In this document: piece after piece, positions 32,813 to 44,358 of the stretch
How positions within the stretch are numbered: the first letter of the stretch is position 1
How the letters are laid out: every line of letters begins with the position of its first letter
Source: Siphonodentalium dalli
Lineage: Eukaryota > Mollusca > Scaphopoda > Gadilida > Siphonodentaliidae
Length of the DNA: 64,000 nucleotides
Reading direction: 5' to 3'
NCBI GenBank assembly: GCA_032622095.1
Contig: CP136063.1
Coordinates: 89,195,980 to 89,259,979 of the forward strand
Notes under the pieces: model-generated
Database searches by the model: none
Told to the model about the DNA's origin: nothing
Seen by the model: only the letters and a program-made list of their open reading frames with translations
Position numbers and translations under genes: made by a program

Positions 32813-32948
32813 CAGGGATGCCAGAAGCACCAAAGGGCAGGGGTGGGGCAAACCAATCAGGTGGGCACTTTTCGGGTGTCCACTGGTCTCCCCTGGGCCA
32901 GGGCAAGGGGGGGGGGGCAAGTGCCCCTGCATGCCCTCCTTCTCCAGC
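32813..32948. repeat. GC-rich repeat T, copy 2, with inverted ends
   Basis: CCAGGGATGCCAGAAG at the left pairs with CTTCTCCAGCATCCCTG at the right. Between them are GTGGGCACTTTTCGGG and a G run. It is possibly a small GC-rich MITE. Confidence 0.5.
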
Positions 32949-33135
32949 ATCCCTGACTATCCCCATTTTAGAAATCGACTATTAAAGATTTCTGAAAATT
33001 CCAACCACATCGACTACCATTTCAGAGAACACAATGGCTATAAAACTATATATAAACAAATGTAAATATTTATTACTTTATTTGGGACGCATTATTGGAC
33101 ATAAACATTACAACAATGATTGTGCCAATATTAGC

Positions 33136-33388
33136 AAGCCTTGAAATAGTGTGTCTGTCATTTGCAGAATGAGGTTCCCAGAGTGTGAATTTAGTGATGC
33201 TACCCCGCATAGCGGGCTAGCATCACCAAATTCACCCTCTGGGAACCTCATTCTGCTGAGGTGTAAGCAGAATGAGGTCCCCAGAGGGTGAATTTGGTGA
33301 TGCTAGCCCGCTATGCGGGATAGCATCACTAAATTCACCCTCTGGGGACCTCATTCTGCAAATGACAAGCACACTGTTTCAAGGCTTG
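33136..33388. mobile_element. Family B element, copy B5, compact two-hairpin form
   Basis: AAGCCTTGAAATAGTGTGTC to CACTGTTTCAAGGCTTG, flanked by a perfect AATATTAGC at 33127-33135 and 33389-33397. The middle segment is deleted, so the two hairpins lie side by side joined by CTGAGGTGTAAG. Confidence 0.92.
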
Positions 33389-33529
33389 AATATTAGCCAC
33401 TGCATGTAATTCGTTTATAATAATGTCATAGATTTCTGATTAGTTGGATATATTTATGAAAATAACATATCTTTGCATGATTATTCGTTATTCTATTTGG
33501 AACGCCTCAGCTGAGTGTTTCATATCACT

Positions 33530-33755
33530 TTAACCCTTTTAGTGCCAGGGGCCGATCTCATCGGCGAAGTTATGCTCTGTAGAGTGCCCAAAACAAAATA
33601 AAAAAATGAATTTAATTTTATTTTATTTTATTTTTTTTGGGTTAGGCCAATGCATTCTCTTATATATGCGAGGCGACCTATGGTCAACTCGCATATATAA
33701 GAGAATGCATTGGCACAGATATATGGGTCGATACACCTGGCACTCAAAGGGTTAA
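33530..33755 (+). mobile_element. Family C2 TTAA element, copy 3
   Basis: TTAACCCTTTTAGTGCCAGG to GGCACTCAAAGGGTTAA. The usual spacer is replaced by TATTTTATTTTAT repeats. One shared cassette lies at 33646-33716. Confidence 0.9.
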
Positions 33756-33906
33756 GTGTTCCTGTCAAATTCTGTTGGAAGATAAAATGAAGTTTTGTGA
33801 ATGACTTCCATTGTAAAAAAAAAGGCCACAAACTTCAAAAGGGCCTAATATATTTCCAATGCCAATATTTTGTTTTTGAACAAGCTTCATGCATCACCAT
33901 CAGGCC

Positions 33907-34431
33907 AAAATCATGCCATGAATCTCTACTCAGCTCTACTCAGGCCAACGCCCGTAGATATCATATTCCACCAGTACAAAACCTTGGAACTTTTTGAAGT
34001 TTTGACAGGGAACCTTATAAAGTTGAAAAAATAATGCGGGGAATATATTTCTTAGTTATTATCTGTTCCTTGATAATGTTCTTCACTGCAGGTGAAGGTC
34101 CTAACTCGAAATTTCATGATTTAATTGACTTTGTGAGCGATTTTTCTTTGTGTCGCTTACAATTATGGAATTTATCCTTGGTAATTAAATAATATTTATT
34201 GCGATATCGGCTCAGAAAAGTCACACAAAAGCATGCAATTTCGATTTGGGACTTCACCTACAGCGAAGTACAGTGATAAGGAACAGATAATAACTAAGAA
34301 ATATATTCCCCGCATTATTTTTTGACTTTATAAGGTTCCCTGTCAAAACTTCAAAAAGTTCCCAGGTTTTGTACTGGTGGAATATGATCTCTGTCCGCGT
34401 TAGCCATAGTAGAGATTCATGGCAAGATCTG
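33907..34431. mobile_element. Family E long-TIR element, copy E1 (MULE-like)
   Basis: The arms of about 150 bp start with ATCATGCCATGAATCTCTAC and continue through CATATTCCACCAGTACAAAA and ATATATTTCTTAGTTATTAT. CATCAGGCC flanks it at 33898-33906 and 34432-34440 (9 bp). Repeat D at 31949 has this word once, as the empty target. Long TIRs plus a 9-bp duplication fit Mutator-like MITEs. Confidence 0.88.
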
Positions 34432-34645
34432 CATCAGGCCTATTATCTTCTGTTGCTTCCCACTGCATCCATATTGCTTCACTCTGTTGCACATATTTTA
34501 TTTATCTTCCCCATATTAAACATTCCCAGGGGTAAGACATTGTCCTGACAGATTCAGATATATGCCTTTATCATAATATTCCATCTCAGATATGTATTGC
34601 CTAACATGTCTGCTTCAAACCATTGAAGTTTTCCCTTGGGCTTAC
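34432..34645 (+). repeat. Repeat D, copy 3
   Basis: CATCAGGCCTATTATCTTCT, GCTTCCCACTGCATCC, ATATATGCCTTTATCATAAT. Interrupted on its left by E1. Confidence 0.7.
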
Positions 34646-34699
34646 TGTTTGAAGATAAAATGAAGTGTTGTGAATTGGTTGTTCAAATTGATCTGACTT

Positions 34700-34796
34700 A
34701 ACCTTTTCTATACTAAATACCCAATGATGGGTAGTTCTTTTTGGAAATTTCTATAAAATAAGGTCAACAAAACAATCTAGGTCATTATACATTGCA
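34700..34796 (+). mobile_element. Family G element, copy G5, left part only
   Basis: TTAACCTTTTCTATACTAAA and TACCCAATGATGGGTAGTTC, ending at a run of 25 C (34797-34821). Confidence 0.65.
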
Positions 34797-34821
34797 CCCC
34801 CCCCCCCCCCCCCCCCCCCCC
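34797..34821. repeat. Poly-C run, 25 nt
   Basis: An uninterrupted C homopolymer directly after a truncated family G end. Confidence 0.95.
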
Positions 34822-34996
34822 ATCCAAAAATGTGCGGGTAAACTGAATTACATTTGGATGAAATTAGATGAAATTTGGTATGCATGTTTGTCATCAGGAG
34901 GGCTTTCAAAAGAGGGTTAATTAACGTTGTTCACATTTTCCGTTCAAGAGTTACCCCTCTTTCTTTATCTGAAAATGATGGATTTCTGTAAATAAC

Positions 34997-35366
34997 CTGG
35001 GAACTTTTTAAAGTTTTGACAGGGAACCATATACAATTGAAAATTAACGATGGGAATATATTTCTTAGTTATCATCTGTTCCTTATTAATGTATTTCACT
35101 GCAGGTGAAGGTCCCAACTCGAAATTTCACGTTTTAAGTGACTTTGCGAGCGATTTGGCTTTGCTTCACTTACAATTATGGAATTTCTCCTGGGTAATTA
35201 ATTCAATGTGTATTGCGCTATCGGCTCACAAAAGTTTGCAATTTCGAGTTGGGACCTTCACCTACAGCGAAGTACATTATCAATGAACAGATAATAATTA
35301 AGAAATATATTTCCCCGTGTTATTTTGACTTTATAAGATTTCATAGTCAAAACTTCAAAAAGCTCA
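34997..35366. mobile_element. Family E element, copy E2, ends lost
   Basis: AACCTGGGAACTTTTT to TCAAAACTTCAAAAAG, with the same arms and middle as E1 (CTGCAGGTGAAGGTCC, GCGAAGTACATTATCA). The outermost TIR segments are missing on both sides. Confidence 0.82.
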
Positions 35367-35376
35367 CAAAATGCCC

Positions 35377-35624
35377 TCAACCCTTTCATGACAGAAACTG
35401 TGCAGGTGCAGCATTTAATAAAAGATCCTGTGCCAGAGCATTCTCTTTATATATATGCCAGTCTCCCATAGGGAACATCACATATATCAGAGAATGCACT
35501 GGCTTATAAGGTCAAGGTAAATATTGTTAGGCCCTATGGGAGACTCACATTCATGTATTTATAAGAATGCATTGGCACAGGGCTTTCACAAAATGTCAGG
35601 AAGCTCCAGTCATGGAAGGGTTAA
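35377..35624 (+). mobile_element. Family F MITE, copy F6
   Basis: TCAACCCTTTCATGACAGAA to GCTCCAGTCATGGAAGGGTTAA-type end. Two hairpin modules. The left target is TCAA, a mutated TTAA. Confidence 0.85.
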
Positions 35625-37329
35625 AATAAGTTTGTCAAGTTGTGCTTATTTCCATTGTTTACTGTCAGGCCAAAATAAAAAAGACCTGTCTTTCTGGTGA
35701 CCTGCCGCCCCTATTCTGGCGCCTCAGACCATTTTCATTTTATTTATTTTGCAAAATTAGTACGCATCTGATTTTATTTTCCATTTAAACTGATTCATTT
35801 CAGAATAAAACAGACACATTGCATGTACTGTTGAACCGGAAATTATACCACACTTCAGTTAGGTCACAGACGAATCAATCTTATTTTTTCATGTTTTATT
35901 CAATAAAACAATAAATTATAATTCTAATATCATGTTTTAGTTTTATTATTTTATAGTACATTAAAAATAAGGAAAAGCAGTCTGGGGGGTATTCATATTT
36001 ATTTAGAGCAAAGTTGAAAATAAAATAATAAAATAAAATGAAAAGCCACCCGCCCACCCCTATTTTTTTTCTTGCATGTCACCAGAAACACAGGAATATT
36101 TGTTTTGGGCTGGCCTTAGGCTTCATGGGGGGGGGGTTATAAGACAGTCCTTCCCAGGAGACGTGGGCAATTGCTCTCGCACCTGTACACTGGCAATTTT
36201 TAATTCACTGGTGCTAAATTTCGCACTCGTCCCTCTTGTCAAAATGATAATGACTGTAATACATGTAGTTGATTCAATATTGAACTATCTGAAGGTTTGT
36301 TTTGATCCTTTTCTGTTTCAAATTCAATTATGGGTATGTGAAAGTGTGACTATATATAGACAGACATGTAGTTGTATGTCCCATTATGACATTTTGTATG
36401 AGAAAACACCCAACTTATGATAATATTACAGGGTGCAATTACACCCGTCTTATGAATTATGGGAGCAAATAAGTGCTCTTGTTGTGTTTTCCTCCTGGGA
36501 AGGACTGTTATAAGAAGACCCCAAATGCCCCGCATGGGGCTGTGTACAGGGCTTAGGCACGGCAAAAATGCAAAAGTCTGGTCTTTTTGCATGGGTGCAC
36601 TAAGCGCTAGTGTTATTTGTTTTCATTTAAACAGTGCAAGGGGAAATCTTCTGAGAGCCAGGGTGCCTGCTTTATCTGTTACATATCCTTTGTTGTTGCA
36701 TCGTCAATATAGATTTCTCTGCACCGCTTCCTCTGGGAATTTTCTGTCTCTTCAAATCGCTTGTTTATTCTAGGGAATCTGGCATTTTCATCATATTTAC
36801 GATACATAATTCCTTCTAATATATAAATACAGGTCTAATGGTGTATTTTGAAATTGGATGCAAATTCATGTCATCTTTTGTTTAGATTCCCGTGTGACAT
36901 GAAATCTTATTAATTTTGCTCTCGATGTGCACAGCTTATTCTCATATGTGCAGTATTATTAACAAAGACTTTTACTTTACTGATGGTATTCACATTTGTC
37001 TGATTAAAATAAGAACACATTGTCATACATGTAGGGGTTTAAAGTGAAGTGAAATAATCCACTGTGGTGTTCAATTGTGCATAGTAATCAAACTTAATTA
37101 TAAACAAAGCTCCATGCAGTTAATTTTATAAATGTTTTTTTTCAAAATTGGCAGTACTCAATGTAATTCTTTTATATATTAAATCAAATGATTGTTGATT
37201 GTTTATCAATGATTAATTCGGGACAGAAGAAAGATTCAATAATTACATTTTAACGCAGTTCAGACATCGTCTTTTCGCGAAAGTGTGCAAAATCTTTGGC
37301 AATGATAGTTTAATGGTTACATTTTTCAA
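35625..37329. other. Mostly unassigned DNA with one inverted-repeat pair
   Basis: About 1.7 kb. The ORFs at 36076-36420 and 36459-36773 are unrecognised. The only structure is the inverted pair at 36131-36522, annotated separately. Confidence 0.4.
36131..36522. repeat. Possible inverted-repeat element
   Basis: TTATAAGACAGTCCTTCCCA at 36137 is matched in inverse by CTGGGAAGGACTGTTATAAG at about 36496-36515. The arms are about 25 bp and 340 bp apart, and the inner flanks are only weakly alike. It may be a solitary old transposon. Confidence 0.35.
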
Positions 37330-37466
37330 TAAATAGGACTCCATCTGTACTTGTATTATCTGTTGTCTGCTTCTTTTTGCTCCTCCAGGTAACCCCTCCA
37401 GGTGAATAATAGACCATTCCAATATATACTTTTATAACTGATGGGAGAATCCATTTAGTATTTTAA
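37330..37466 (+). mobile_element. Family G element, copy G6, right part only
   Basis: GTACTTGTATTATCTG, CCCCTCCAGGTGAATAATAG and GGGAGAATCCATTTAGTATT. The left half and terminal TTAA are lost. Confidence 0.65.
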
Positions 37467-37561
37467 ACCCTATGAGGTCTTTGACAATGTCTCTGATCTG
37501 TTGATCGAAAACCATGAGAACCAGTATATAAACCTCTAACAATATTCACTCACGCACTGCA

Positions 37562-37890
37562 GGCTAGCATCACTAAATTCACCCTCTGGGGACCTCATTA
37601 TGCTTAGGCCTCAACTGCAAATGGCGAGACCTACATGTACGATCAGATTGAAGTTCCCCATTTTATTTATCTTCTGCAAATTAGGGGATATAGAAACTGA
37701 ACAGAAGGGGAAAAGGAACTAAAAACAATGTTAATTTGAGACTATAGATACTTCCCAGAAGATGAGGCATAAGCAGAATGATGTTCTCAAGAGTGTTAAT
37801 TTGGTGATGTTAGCCCGCTGTGCAGTATAGCATCTCTAAATTCACCGTCTGGGGACCTCATTCTGCAAATGTAAGGCACACTATATCCAG
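37562..37890 (+). mobile_element. Family B element, copy B6, left end lost
   Basis: It starts within the left hairpin (GCTAGCATCACTAAATTCAC), then has the middle segment, right hairpin and CACTATATCCAG end. Confidence 0.8.
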
Positions 37891-37896
37891 CGTGGG

Positions 37897-38130
37897 TGTA
37901 CTGATAGTGGAATGATTGGCAGTACTTCCACTAGTAGTGAGTACACAGAGTATACCCACACCTGGTGTACTGATAGCGGTTTGATTGACAGTACTTCCAC
38001 TTTGAGTGAGTACACAGTCTTTCTTCACGATTCAGATGAGAGGTGCTCAGGTATAATTGAAGGTGAAGCTGCATATGAATCATCTTACATAAGCTCGCAC
38101 CAATTTCTTCTTGCTAAATCCACTTGTTGA
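37897..38130 (+). CDS. Possible coding fragment with a 23-residue repeat
   Basis: The open frame contains two 69-bp units encoding CTDSG[ML]I[GD]STST[SL]SEYT at 37897 and 37966. The period keeps frame, and two of the codon changes are synonymous (AGT/AGC, GGA/GGT). The frame continues to a stop at 38130. It directly follows the end of B6, whose CCAG could act as an acceptor. Not recognised; it may be a decayed Ser/Thr-rich exon or a non-coding tandem duplication. An unrelated open frame at 38140-38325 follows. Confidence 0.25.
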   Translation, partial: CTDSGMIGSTSTSSEYTEYTHTWCTDSGLIDSTSTLSEYTVFLHDSDERCSGIIEGEAAYESSYISSHQFLLAKSTC

Positions 38131-38417
38131 ACTGACATATTGCTCCAATTAGTTGATAATCCCCAATTTCCTACCCTCAAAGAAACCGACCTATGGGTCC
38201 CCGCATTAGTTTCTCACCTTTTAACGAGGAAGTTGGGCCCTTCCCAAGATGCCGCTGAGAACTTGTCATTTGAATGCGAGAATTCTTTGAGAACTTATTA
38301 CTGTAGTCGTCATCAGGTCTTATAATTACCGGATTCATTATCAGCCCAGTACGGATATCTTCAAGGAGGATTGATGATGTATGTTTTGAGGGCATTTTTT
38401 GTGCTTATTACTGTGTT

Positions 38418-38805
38418 TTAACCATTTACCCAACAGAAGGGCCCTGTGCCAATGCATTCTCTTATATATGCGAGTCGACCATAGGTCGCCTCGCATATAT
38501 AAGAGAATGCATTGGCTTAACACATTAAAAATTATAAAATTGTTAAAGAATGTAAGAAAAAATGGTAAAAAAAGATTTTTTTAGGCCAATGCATTCTCTT
38601 ATATATGCGAGGCGACCTATGGTCGACTCGCATATATAAGAGAATGCATTGGCACAGGGCTAACTGTAACTATCACAATGTGGTCAAGGAGCCGGTTCCA
38701 ATGATATCCATATTTGTATGGTTCTATTGAGACAGACCGAAGATATTTTAGGCTGTTGAAGCTTTATTTGGCCGGTTTTGGCCGGTTTGTTGGGTAAAGG
38801 GTTAA
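38418..38805 (+). mobile_element. Family C1 TTAA element, copy 2
   Basis: TTAACCATTTACCCAACAGA to GGTTTGTTGGGTAAAGGGTTAA-type end, nearly identical to the copy at 16349, with both cassettes (38449-38516, 38585-38654). It shares its last TTAA (38802-38805) with the next element. Confidence 0.92.
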
Positions 38806-38968
38806 CCCTTTCAGTGCCGAGTCGGATTTTTGTATCAACCCATATTTCCTTGATCATTTTTCAAATTTATTGATTATAATAATATGATACATTGATGGAA
38901 AAAGCTCGAAAAATGATCAAGGAAATATGGGTTGATATAAAAATTGGACTTGGCACTGAAAGGGTTAA
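38802..38968. mobile_element. Family C2-related element without the hairpin cassette
   Basis: The TIRs of about 60 bp start TTAACCCTTTCAGTGCC and pair through TATCAACCCATATTTCC. The same outer 40 or so bases form the right ends of the C2 copies at 23155 and 55955, where the cassette follows. Here the arms continue into ATCATTTTTC instead. Confidence 0.88.
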
Positions 38969-39231
38969 AGGGGTACTGTACACTAAAATCAGCTATTTAT
39001 GGAACCATATCCTCTTATACTCAACAGAATATATGCAACACATGATTGAATTTGAGCCATGAATGAGTACAAAATGCTTTCACATGCTCTATGAACGATG
39101 CAAACAACATGGTAATTATAATGAAAATGAATTTATGGCTGGAGTCATAAATTCATTTCCATTATAATTACCATGTTATTTGCATTGTTCATAGAACATA
39201 CAAGTGTATTTTGCAGTAATCCATGGCTCAG
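38969..39231. mobile_element. Foldback MITE O, right end truncated
   Basis: Arms of about 85 bp centre on 39136: ATGGTAATTATAATGAAAAT and GAATTTATG pair with CATAAATTCATTTCCATTAT. It starts AAGGGGTACTGTACAC right after the C2-related TTAA and runs into family F copy F7 on the right. Confidence 0.75.
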
Positions 39232-39411
39232 GAGCCTCACATATATATTATTTGAGAATACATTGGCCTAACAATATTTACATTGAACTTGTAAGCCAGT
39301 GCATTTATATATATGCGAGTCTCCCTATGGGAAACTTGCATATATTAGAGAATGCACTGGCACAGGATCTGTAATGCTGCACCTGTGCGGTTCCTGTCAT
39401 GAAAGGGTTGA
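39225..39411 (-). mobile_element. Family F MITE, copy F7, left end lost
   Basis: GGAGCCTCACATATATATTA, then GCCAGTGCATTTATATATA hairpin, and CCTGTCATGAAAGGGTTGA at the right (TTGA for TTAA). Confidence 0.8.
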
Positions 39412-41271
39412 GGGAATTTTGTGTGATCTACCATAAAATTTGCATTTGTTCATTTTATAAAGGATCACATTTGAACTGCACAGAAATATCAATATTTACT
39501 AATTTTTTTGTAACAAATTAACCCTTTGAAAAGTAGTTTATTGATTCCCATTGATTCATTTATAGGGATATTTGTCTAATAAATATTTTCAAACGTCCTT
39601 AGCTGTTGATGTAGTAGCTAAACTTACAAGTAAATCCTTCAGAGGTTTTCTCAGCCTGACCTTTTCTTCCTTGTACTACTCTAAGTTTTCAATATTCCTA
39701 TGTATAGAAAATGTTCCCTTCCAATGTGTACTTAGAACTGAAGGGGTACATTTTCTGCAGACGTTCAGGGATGGAGGGGGGATGGTGGTCTATATATACA
39801 CTGTAAATGTCCCCCTTTGATACATCATAATGAATTATATTATGAAATAAATTGCAACCCCCAAACCACTGTTTTTTTTGCACTTACAAAAAAGGAATAC
39901 CAGTGATTGTTTATTTGCAAAGCCAACATTTAAGCTGGAACATAGCCAAACCTATATACATACAGGTATATACAAACAATTTATACAAATAATTTATATT
40001 TTAACAATGCATAATTTAGCAATTTCCAATTTAGGGATGTGTTGCATTATATAGATATACATATACATTTTTCGTCTATATCTAATAGTTTCTTAAGTAA
40101 TATTTTTCAATGCTAATTTAATAAATATGCTCACTCTTTCCAGAATGCTCATATTTTCAAGAGAAAGTAGTCCATGGAATTTATTGCGGTTAGGATTATA
40201 CCAATAATATTAGAGAATATATAATTTACGTAAATATTTCAGCTCAAGGCATATGATTAAAAAATGGTACTCATCACATGGGTTATCCCTACGAATCCAA
40301 ATCTATGGGAGGGGTGGTTAATTTCTTTTTCTATTCAAGAGCTACAATGTATATAAATAAAGGAAATGTAGAAATGATGTCCAGTTATTACATTGGTCAA
40401 CTTTGTAAATGTAATTGACATTTTCATGAACCATTAAATTTATATCTAGGCCACTTCACTTTTTTATCAGCTGACCCTACATTTTTTCCTTACACAAAAT
40501 GACAATTCTATTATCTTAGGAAACATAAGCATTATCAATGCCTTCCTTTGTGATACCAGAGCAAACAAATTATTTCCACATGTTTAAAAAAAAAGATTGG
40601 AATTCATATAGACATGTTCCCAGGGGTTATAGCAAGACATTCTGACAGCTAAAATAATTGGGGCACAATACTGGTTATAAAGATATAAAAAAGCTAGAGT
40701 CCTGTCACAGATTGAGGGAAACAAACAGGTGGTACTGACAAGCATTGCCCTATGTTGAATATAAATCCATCCATTAATTTCCAAGCCCTCTTTTGAGGCC
40801 ATATGTTTTTGTGAGGAACTCAGATGCTCACATTGATAAGAACATAATGGTTGTGTTGCGACATATATTTGAAAGATAAATCAAATTTATCAAAACTTTT
40901 GTTATATCTTTATTGATCTCTATGTGAACATCAATGAATTGTTTCTTCTTATGAACCTTTGTTTTGTTTTGAAAATATTTATTTTCATTTGTGTTGAAAT
41001 GGTATGCAAAACTATTGAGAAGTGTGGTCTTTGTGATTTACTGAGAAATCTCAAGGTTTCCTACTTTAAGAAGTTTAATCATTTCTTTACTAAAGAACTC
41101 ATTGACAAGTACTTTCCCTTTGGAAATGTTAAGATAACTAGCGGCTTTCCGAATTCCCAGTGTGAAATTTGTATACTTCCATATCGCATATAATTAAACG
41201 TTTGTAATGATTCTCGTTTTACATGTATTGCAATTCACCACTCCCTATTTATTATTTTTTAACATTTTCAA
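39412..41271. other. Unassigned AT-rich DNA
   Basis: About 1.9 kb. The longest ORF is plus 40924-41193 (89 codons, Phe/Lys-rich), unrecognised. No repeats shared with the window. Confidence 0.4.
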
Positions 41272-41815
41272 TTTTCGACCAATTTACAAAATGTTCAAGG
41301 CATCCTTATCGGGGTGAAATATAGACCATGACATGTATAAAGTTTGGTCGCGATCGGAGATAATTTATTTTTTACGACCTTGAACATCCCTCCCCACTCT
41401 GCAGTCAATAATCAGACAACGTCCATTTTGTAGAACTGAACTACGTTTAAGTTTCTACAATTGTCGATAAATGTGAGAGGCTGGTTTAAGAGCCATAACT
41501 CCATAAAGCGAGCACGGACAAAATTCTCAATGGCTTAACGGCCGTGTACTGTAGAATTTGTACACACGCCGATAATTTCAGCGTTCTACAATCAGCGGTT
41601 CCTGAGATTACCGTAAGCGTTACAAATTTACTCAGAAAAATAATAATAAGAATAATAATAGAGAAAGATGGAGAAACGTAAAAGGGCGATAACTCTGCAA
41701 AGAAACGTTGTGCCGAAATTCTGATGCTTTTATTTCAGTATCTCTTAGATGCCTACATTCCCTAGAAATTTCGCGTTCCTAATGCCATTAATTTTCTCAG
41801 GATGTCAAATTAAAG
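41272..41815 (+). repeat. Probable interspersed repeat with an AATAAT-rich segment
   Basis: GGTCGCGATCGGAGATAAT, AGCGGTTCCTGAGATTACC and then AAAAATAATAATAAGAATAAT, GGGCGATAACTCTGC. The trinucleotide tail and the higher GC of the preceding part suggest a retroposon-type repeat. There is no second copy in this window, so this rests on composition and style. Confidence 0.35.
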
Positions 41816-41839
41816 GGAAAACAGCCTCAACAGACAAAA

Positions 41840-42027
41840 GGGAAAAAACAATGTTAATTTGAGACTATAGATACTTCCCAGAAGATGAGGCCTACATGTA
41901 TAAAGCAGAATGAGGTCCCCCGATGGGGAATTTAGTGATGCTAGCATGCTGTGCGGGGGTAGCAGCACAAAGTTCACCCTATGGGGACCTCATTCTGCAA
42001 ATGTGAGACACACTATTTCCAGGCTTG
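41840..42027 (+). mobile_element. Family B element, copy B7, right part
   Basis: AATGTTAATTTGAGACTATA, the right hairpin (CAGAATGAGGTCCCCCGATG), and CACTATTTCCAGGCTTG. Confidence 0.78.
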
Positions 42028-42870
42028 ACTATAAACTGACGGCCCGGAGCACACAAGTGTACTGTACAAGTGTAGTTCTGTGTATTTATGTGCAGCCATA
42101 AGCCTTCCATATTTTTCGAAATGCATACAGCATGATTTCTGCTCATTTCTATTTTCATTGGCTCTCATATCGGTTGTCGATACCATTTGTACCGGTACAT
42201 GGAACAAATTTCATCTGGTGGGGGTTGAAATCCTATGTGTATTATTGAGGTGTAAATCAGGCTAATGTCTCATAAGTTGTCTGACGATTGTTGATTTTTA
42301 CTTCGACGTGTGCATGACGTCCCATAGTTCTGATAGGATTATCGTATTATTGATGTGCGCGATATAACAGGCGGCTACTGTTCATTCCACCTGTATGTAA
42401 ACACGGTTCTACGATGTTTGAATAAATTGATTTCAAAATTTATTCACCAACGGATCAAAATTGTCTTTAGCAAAAATGTAGGTCTCGACACGGAGAGAAG
42501 AGGTGATTGTCTGAGACGTGGATTGTTAAGCCGGCACAGATTTTCTATGATTCTCGCTGTTTGTTTTATATCTCTCTCCAGCCCCCAATATTATATTACA
42601 CTCTGATAACGCTCATACAACATCTGGTATGAAAACAATTTCAATGCCTCAAAAAACATTCTCTGTCCAAATACGATAGAACATGTTTTCTTAGGGTTTT
42701 TTCATGACCAGATATAACTGTTCTTTCTAGACAAGCTTCAGTTAGGGCTGCAACATTGTTTGCAATTTCAAATTTTCAAACGATGAATATATAAATTATT
42801 GAGAAAAGAATCAAATTTAGTTTTAGAAGGAAATTGAAGTTAAGATTTTCTTGAAATTCCCTTCTGAAAT
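42028..42870. other. Unassigned DNA
   Basis: Short unrecognised ORFs (42080-42606). A palindromic CCGGTACATGG word and several CpGs lie near 42190, without clear meaning. Confidence 0.4.
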
Positions 42871-42871
42871 A

Positions 42872-42899
42872 GGGGGGGGGGGGGGGGGGGGGGGGGGGG
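42872..42899. repeat. Poly-G run, 28 nt
   Basis: An uninterrupted G homopolymer; expected to be length-variable and quadruplex-prone. Confidence 0.95.
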
Positions 42900-43066
42900 T
42901 GTCGGATAAAAATTTCCGACACATGACACTTTTTTTTACCTTTGGCCATTTTTGGTACCCACCCACCCCTTGACCCAATTTTGTCTCTCTGATTTTAGGC
43001 AGTCTAAAAGGCCTCTTTACATTTGAAGTGAAGGAACTCTTATTTTCAACCAAATTTCAATAGTTG

Positions 43067-43312
43067 TTAACCCTTTCATGACAGGAGCTGCGCTGGTGCA
43101 GCATTAACGACCCTGTGCCAGTGCATTCTCTTAGGGCGCCTCACATATATAACAGAATGCACTGGCTTACAATATCAGGGTAAATAATTTTAGGCCAATG
43201 CATTCTCTTATATATGTGAGGCACCCTATGGGCAACTTGCATATATATAAGAGAATGCATTGGCACAGGTTTTTTGCAAAAATTGAGGAAGCTCCAGTCA
43301 TCGAAGGGTTAA
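43067..43312 (+). mobile_element. Family F MITE, copy F8
   Basis: TTAACCCTTTCATGACAGGA to GCTCCAGTCATCGAAGGGTTAA-type end, with both hairpin modules. The second is complete (43195-43267), the first shortened. Confidence 0.9.
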
Positions 43313-43360
43313 ATGCTCAATTTTGGTAGAATTTGACAGATTTGTATATGTATTGTGCTA

Positions 43361-43516
43361 TACAGTAATGCCCTAAATAATCAAACCCTTAACCACAGCA
43401 GAATTATGGGTAACTTTTCAGGATTTAGTCGGAAATATGGCTTGTTGCCATTCATCGGAAAAGTTACCCATAATTTGGCTGTGGTTAAGGAGTCGATTAA
43501 TTAGAGCGTTACTGTA
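43361..43516. mobile_element. Family A MITE, copy A11, right arm half deleted
   Basis: The left arm is complete up to CATTCATCGGAAA, then it joins directly to AGTTACCCATAAT of the right arm. TA at both ends. Confidence 0.85.
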
Positions 43517-44349
43517 GGTCACTTTGGTATAGTGGGAAGCAACAGAATTATTTAAAATTGATTTGATTGACCGATTGTAGGAGCTTTCTGGTACACAATT
43601 TAATAATGTAAATAAAACATGAAATAATTATATATGGACTTGATAAAAATGTTCTGAATTAATAGTTAGACTCCCACTTTCCGAAGACAAAAGTGAAGAT
43701 GATGGGGACATGATAGAAAATTTGGGAATGAATAATGGTATTTTTTTATTAACAGTACCACTTATATCAACATAGATAACTCAGGTGTACCAACCAACAT
43801 TCTAATAATTATATGGAGACCATTTTACCAAACTTGTTGTGTGTGTGTGCCAGCCTGTATCTGCAGTGTGTTTCTGGGCCTATATCACAAGCCAGATAAG
43901 CACAATTAGGAACCAATTTCCTAGTCCTCCCTATCTGTGATAGTTTATCGTAAATATGTCAACAGCTCCACCAGTCTCCAAATTATTCCCTTCAGATCAG
44001 CTCAGATTGGAACATATCTTGATGGCTTTAATAGCTTGATAAGATTAAAACTTTTAATTCTAAGAAAAGTTTGTCTGTAGTCTTGAGTATATTTCTCTTT
44101 CTCAGCAAAACTCTGTGATAATAGCTGATTCATTCATAGTAACATTAACATAAAATGTTGGTAACCAACATTTATTTATCACTAATGATTTAAAGGTTCT
44201 GTTTAAGTGGTTTTGACTGGTTTTGATGAAATTTTTTTGGCTTTGGGTGGAGGGGGGGGAGTGATGGATGACATTTATATAAGTGCAGGCAAGCCTTCTG
44301 AAAAAGCCCCATTTCAGTTAATATCTAAGCCATAGTCATGGGGGTTTAT
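43517..44349. other. Unassigned DNA
   Basis: No recognised repeat or coding signal. Confidence 0.4.
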
Positions 44350-44358
44350 GGAACATGA

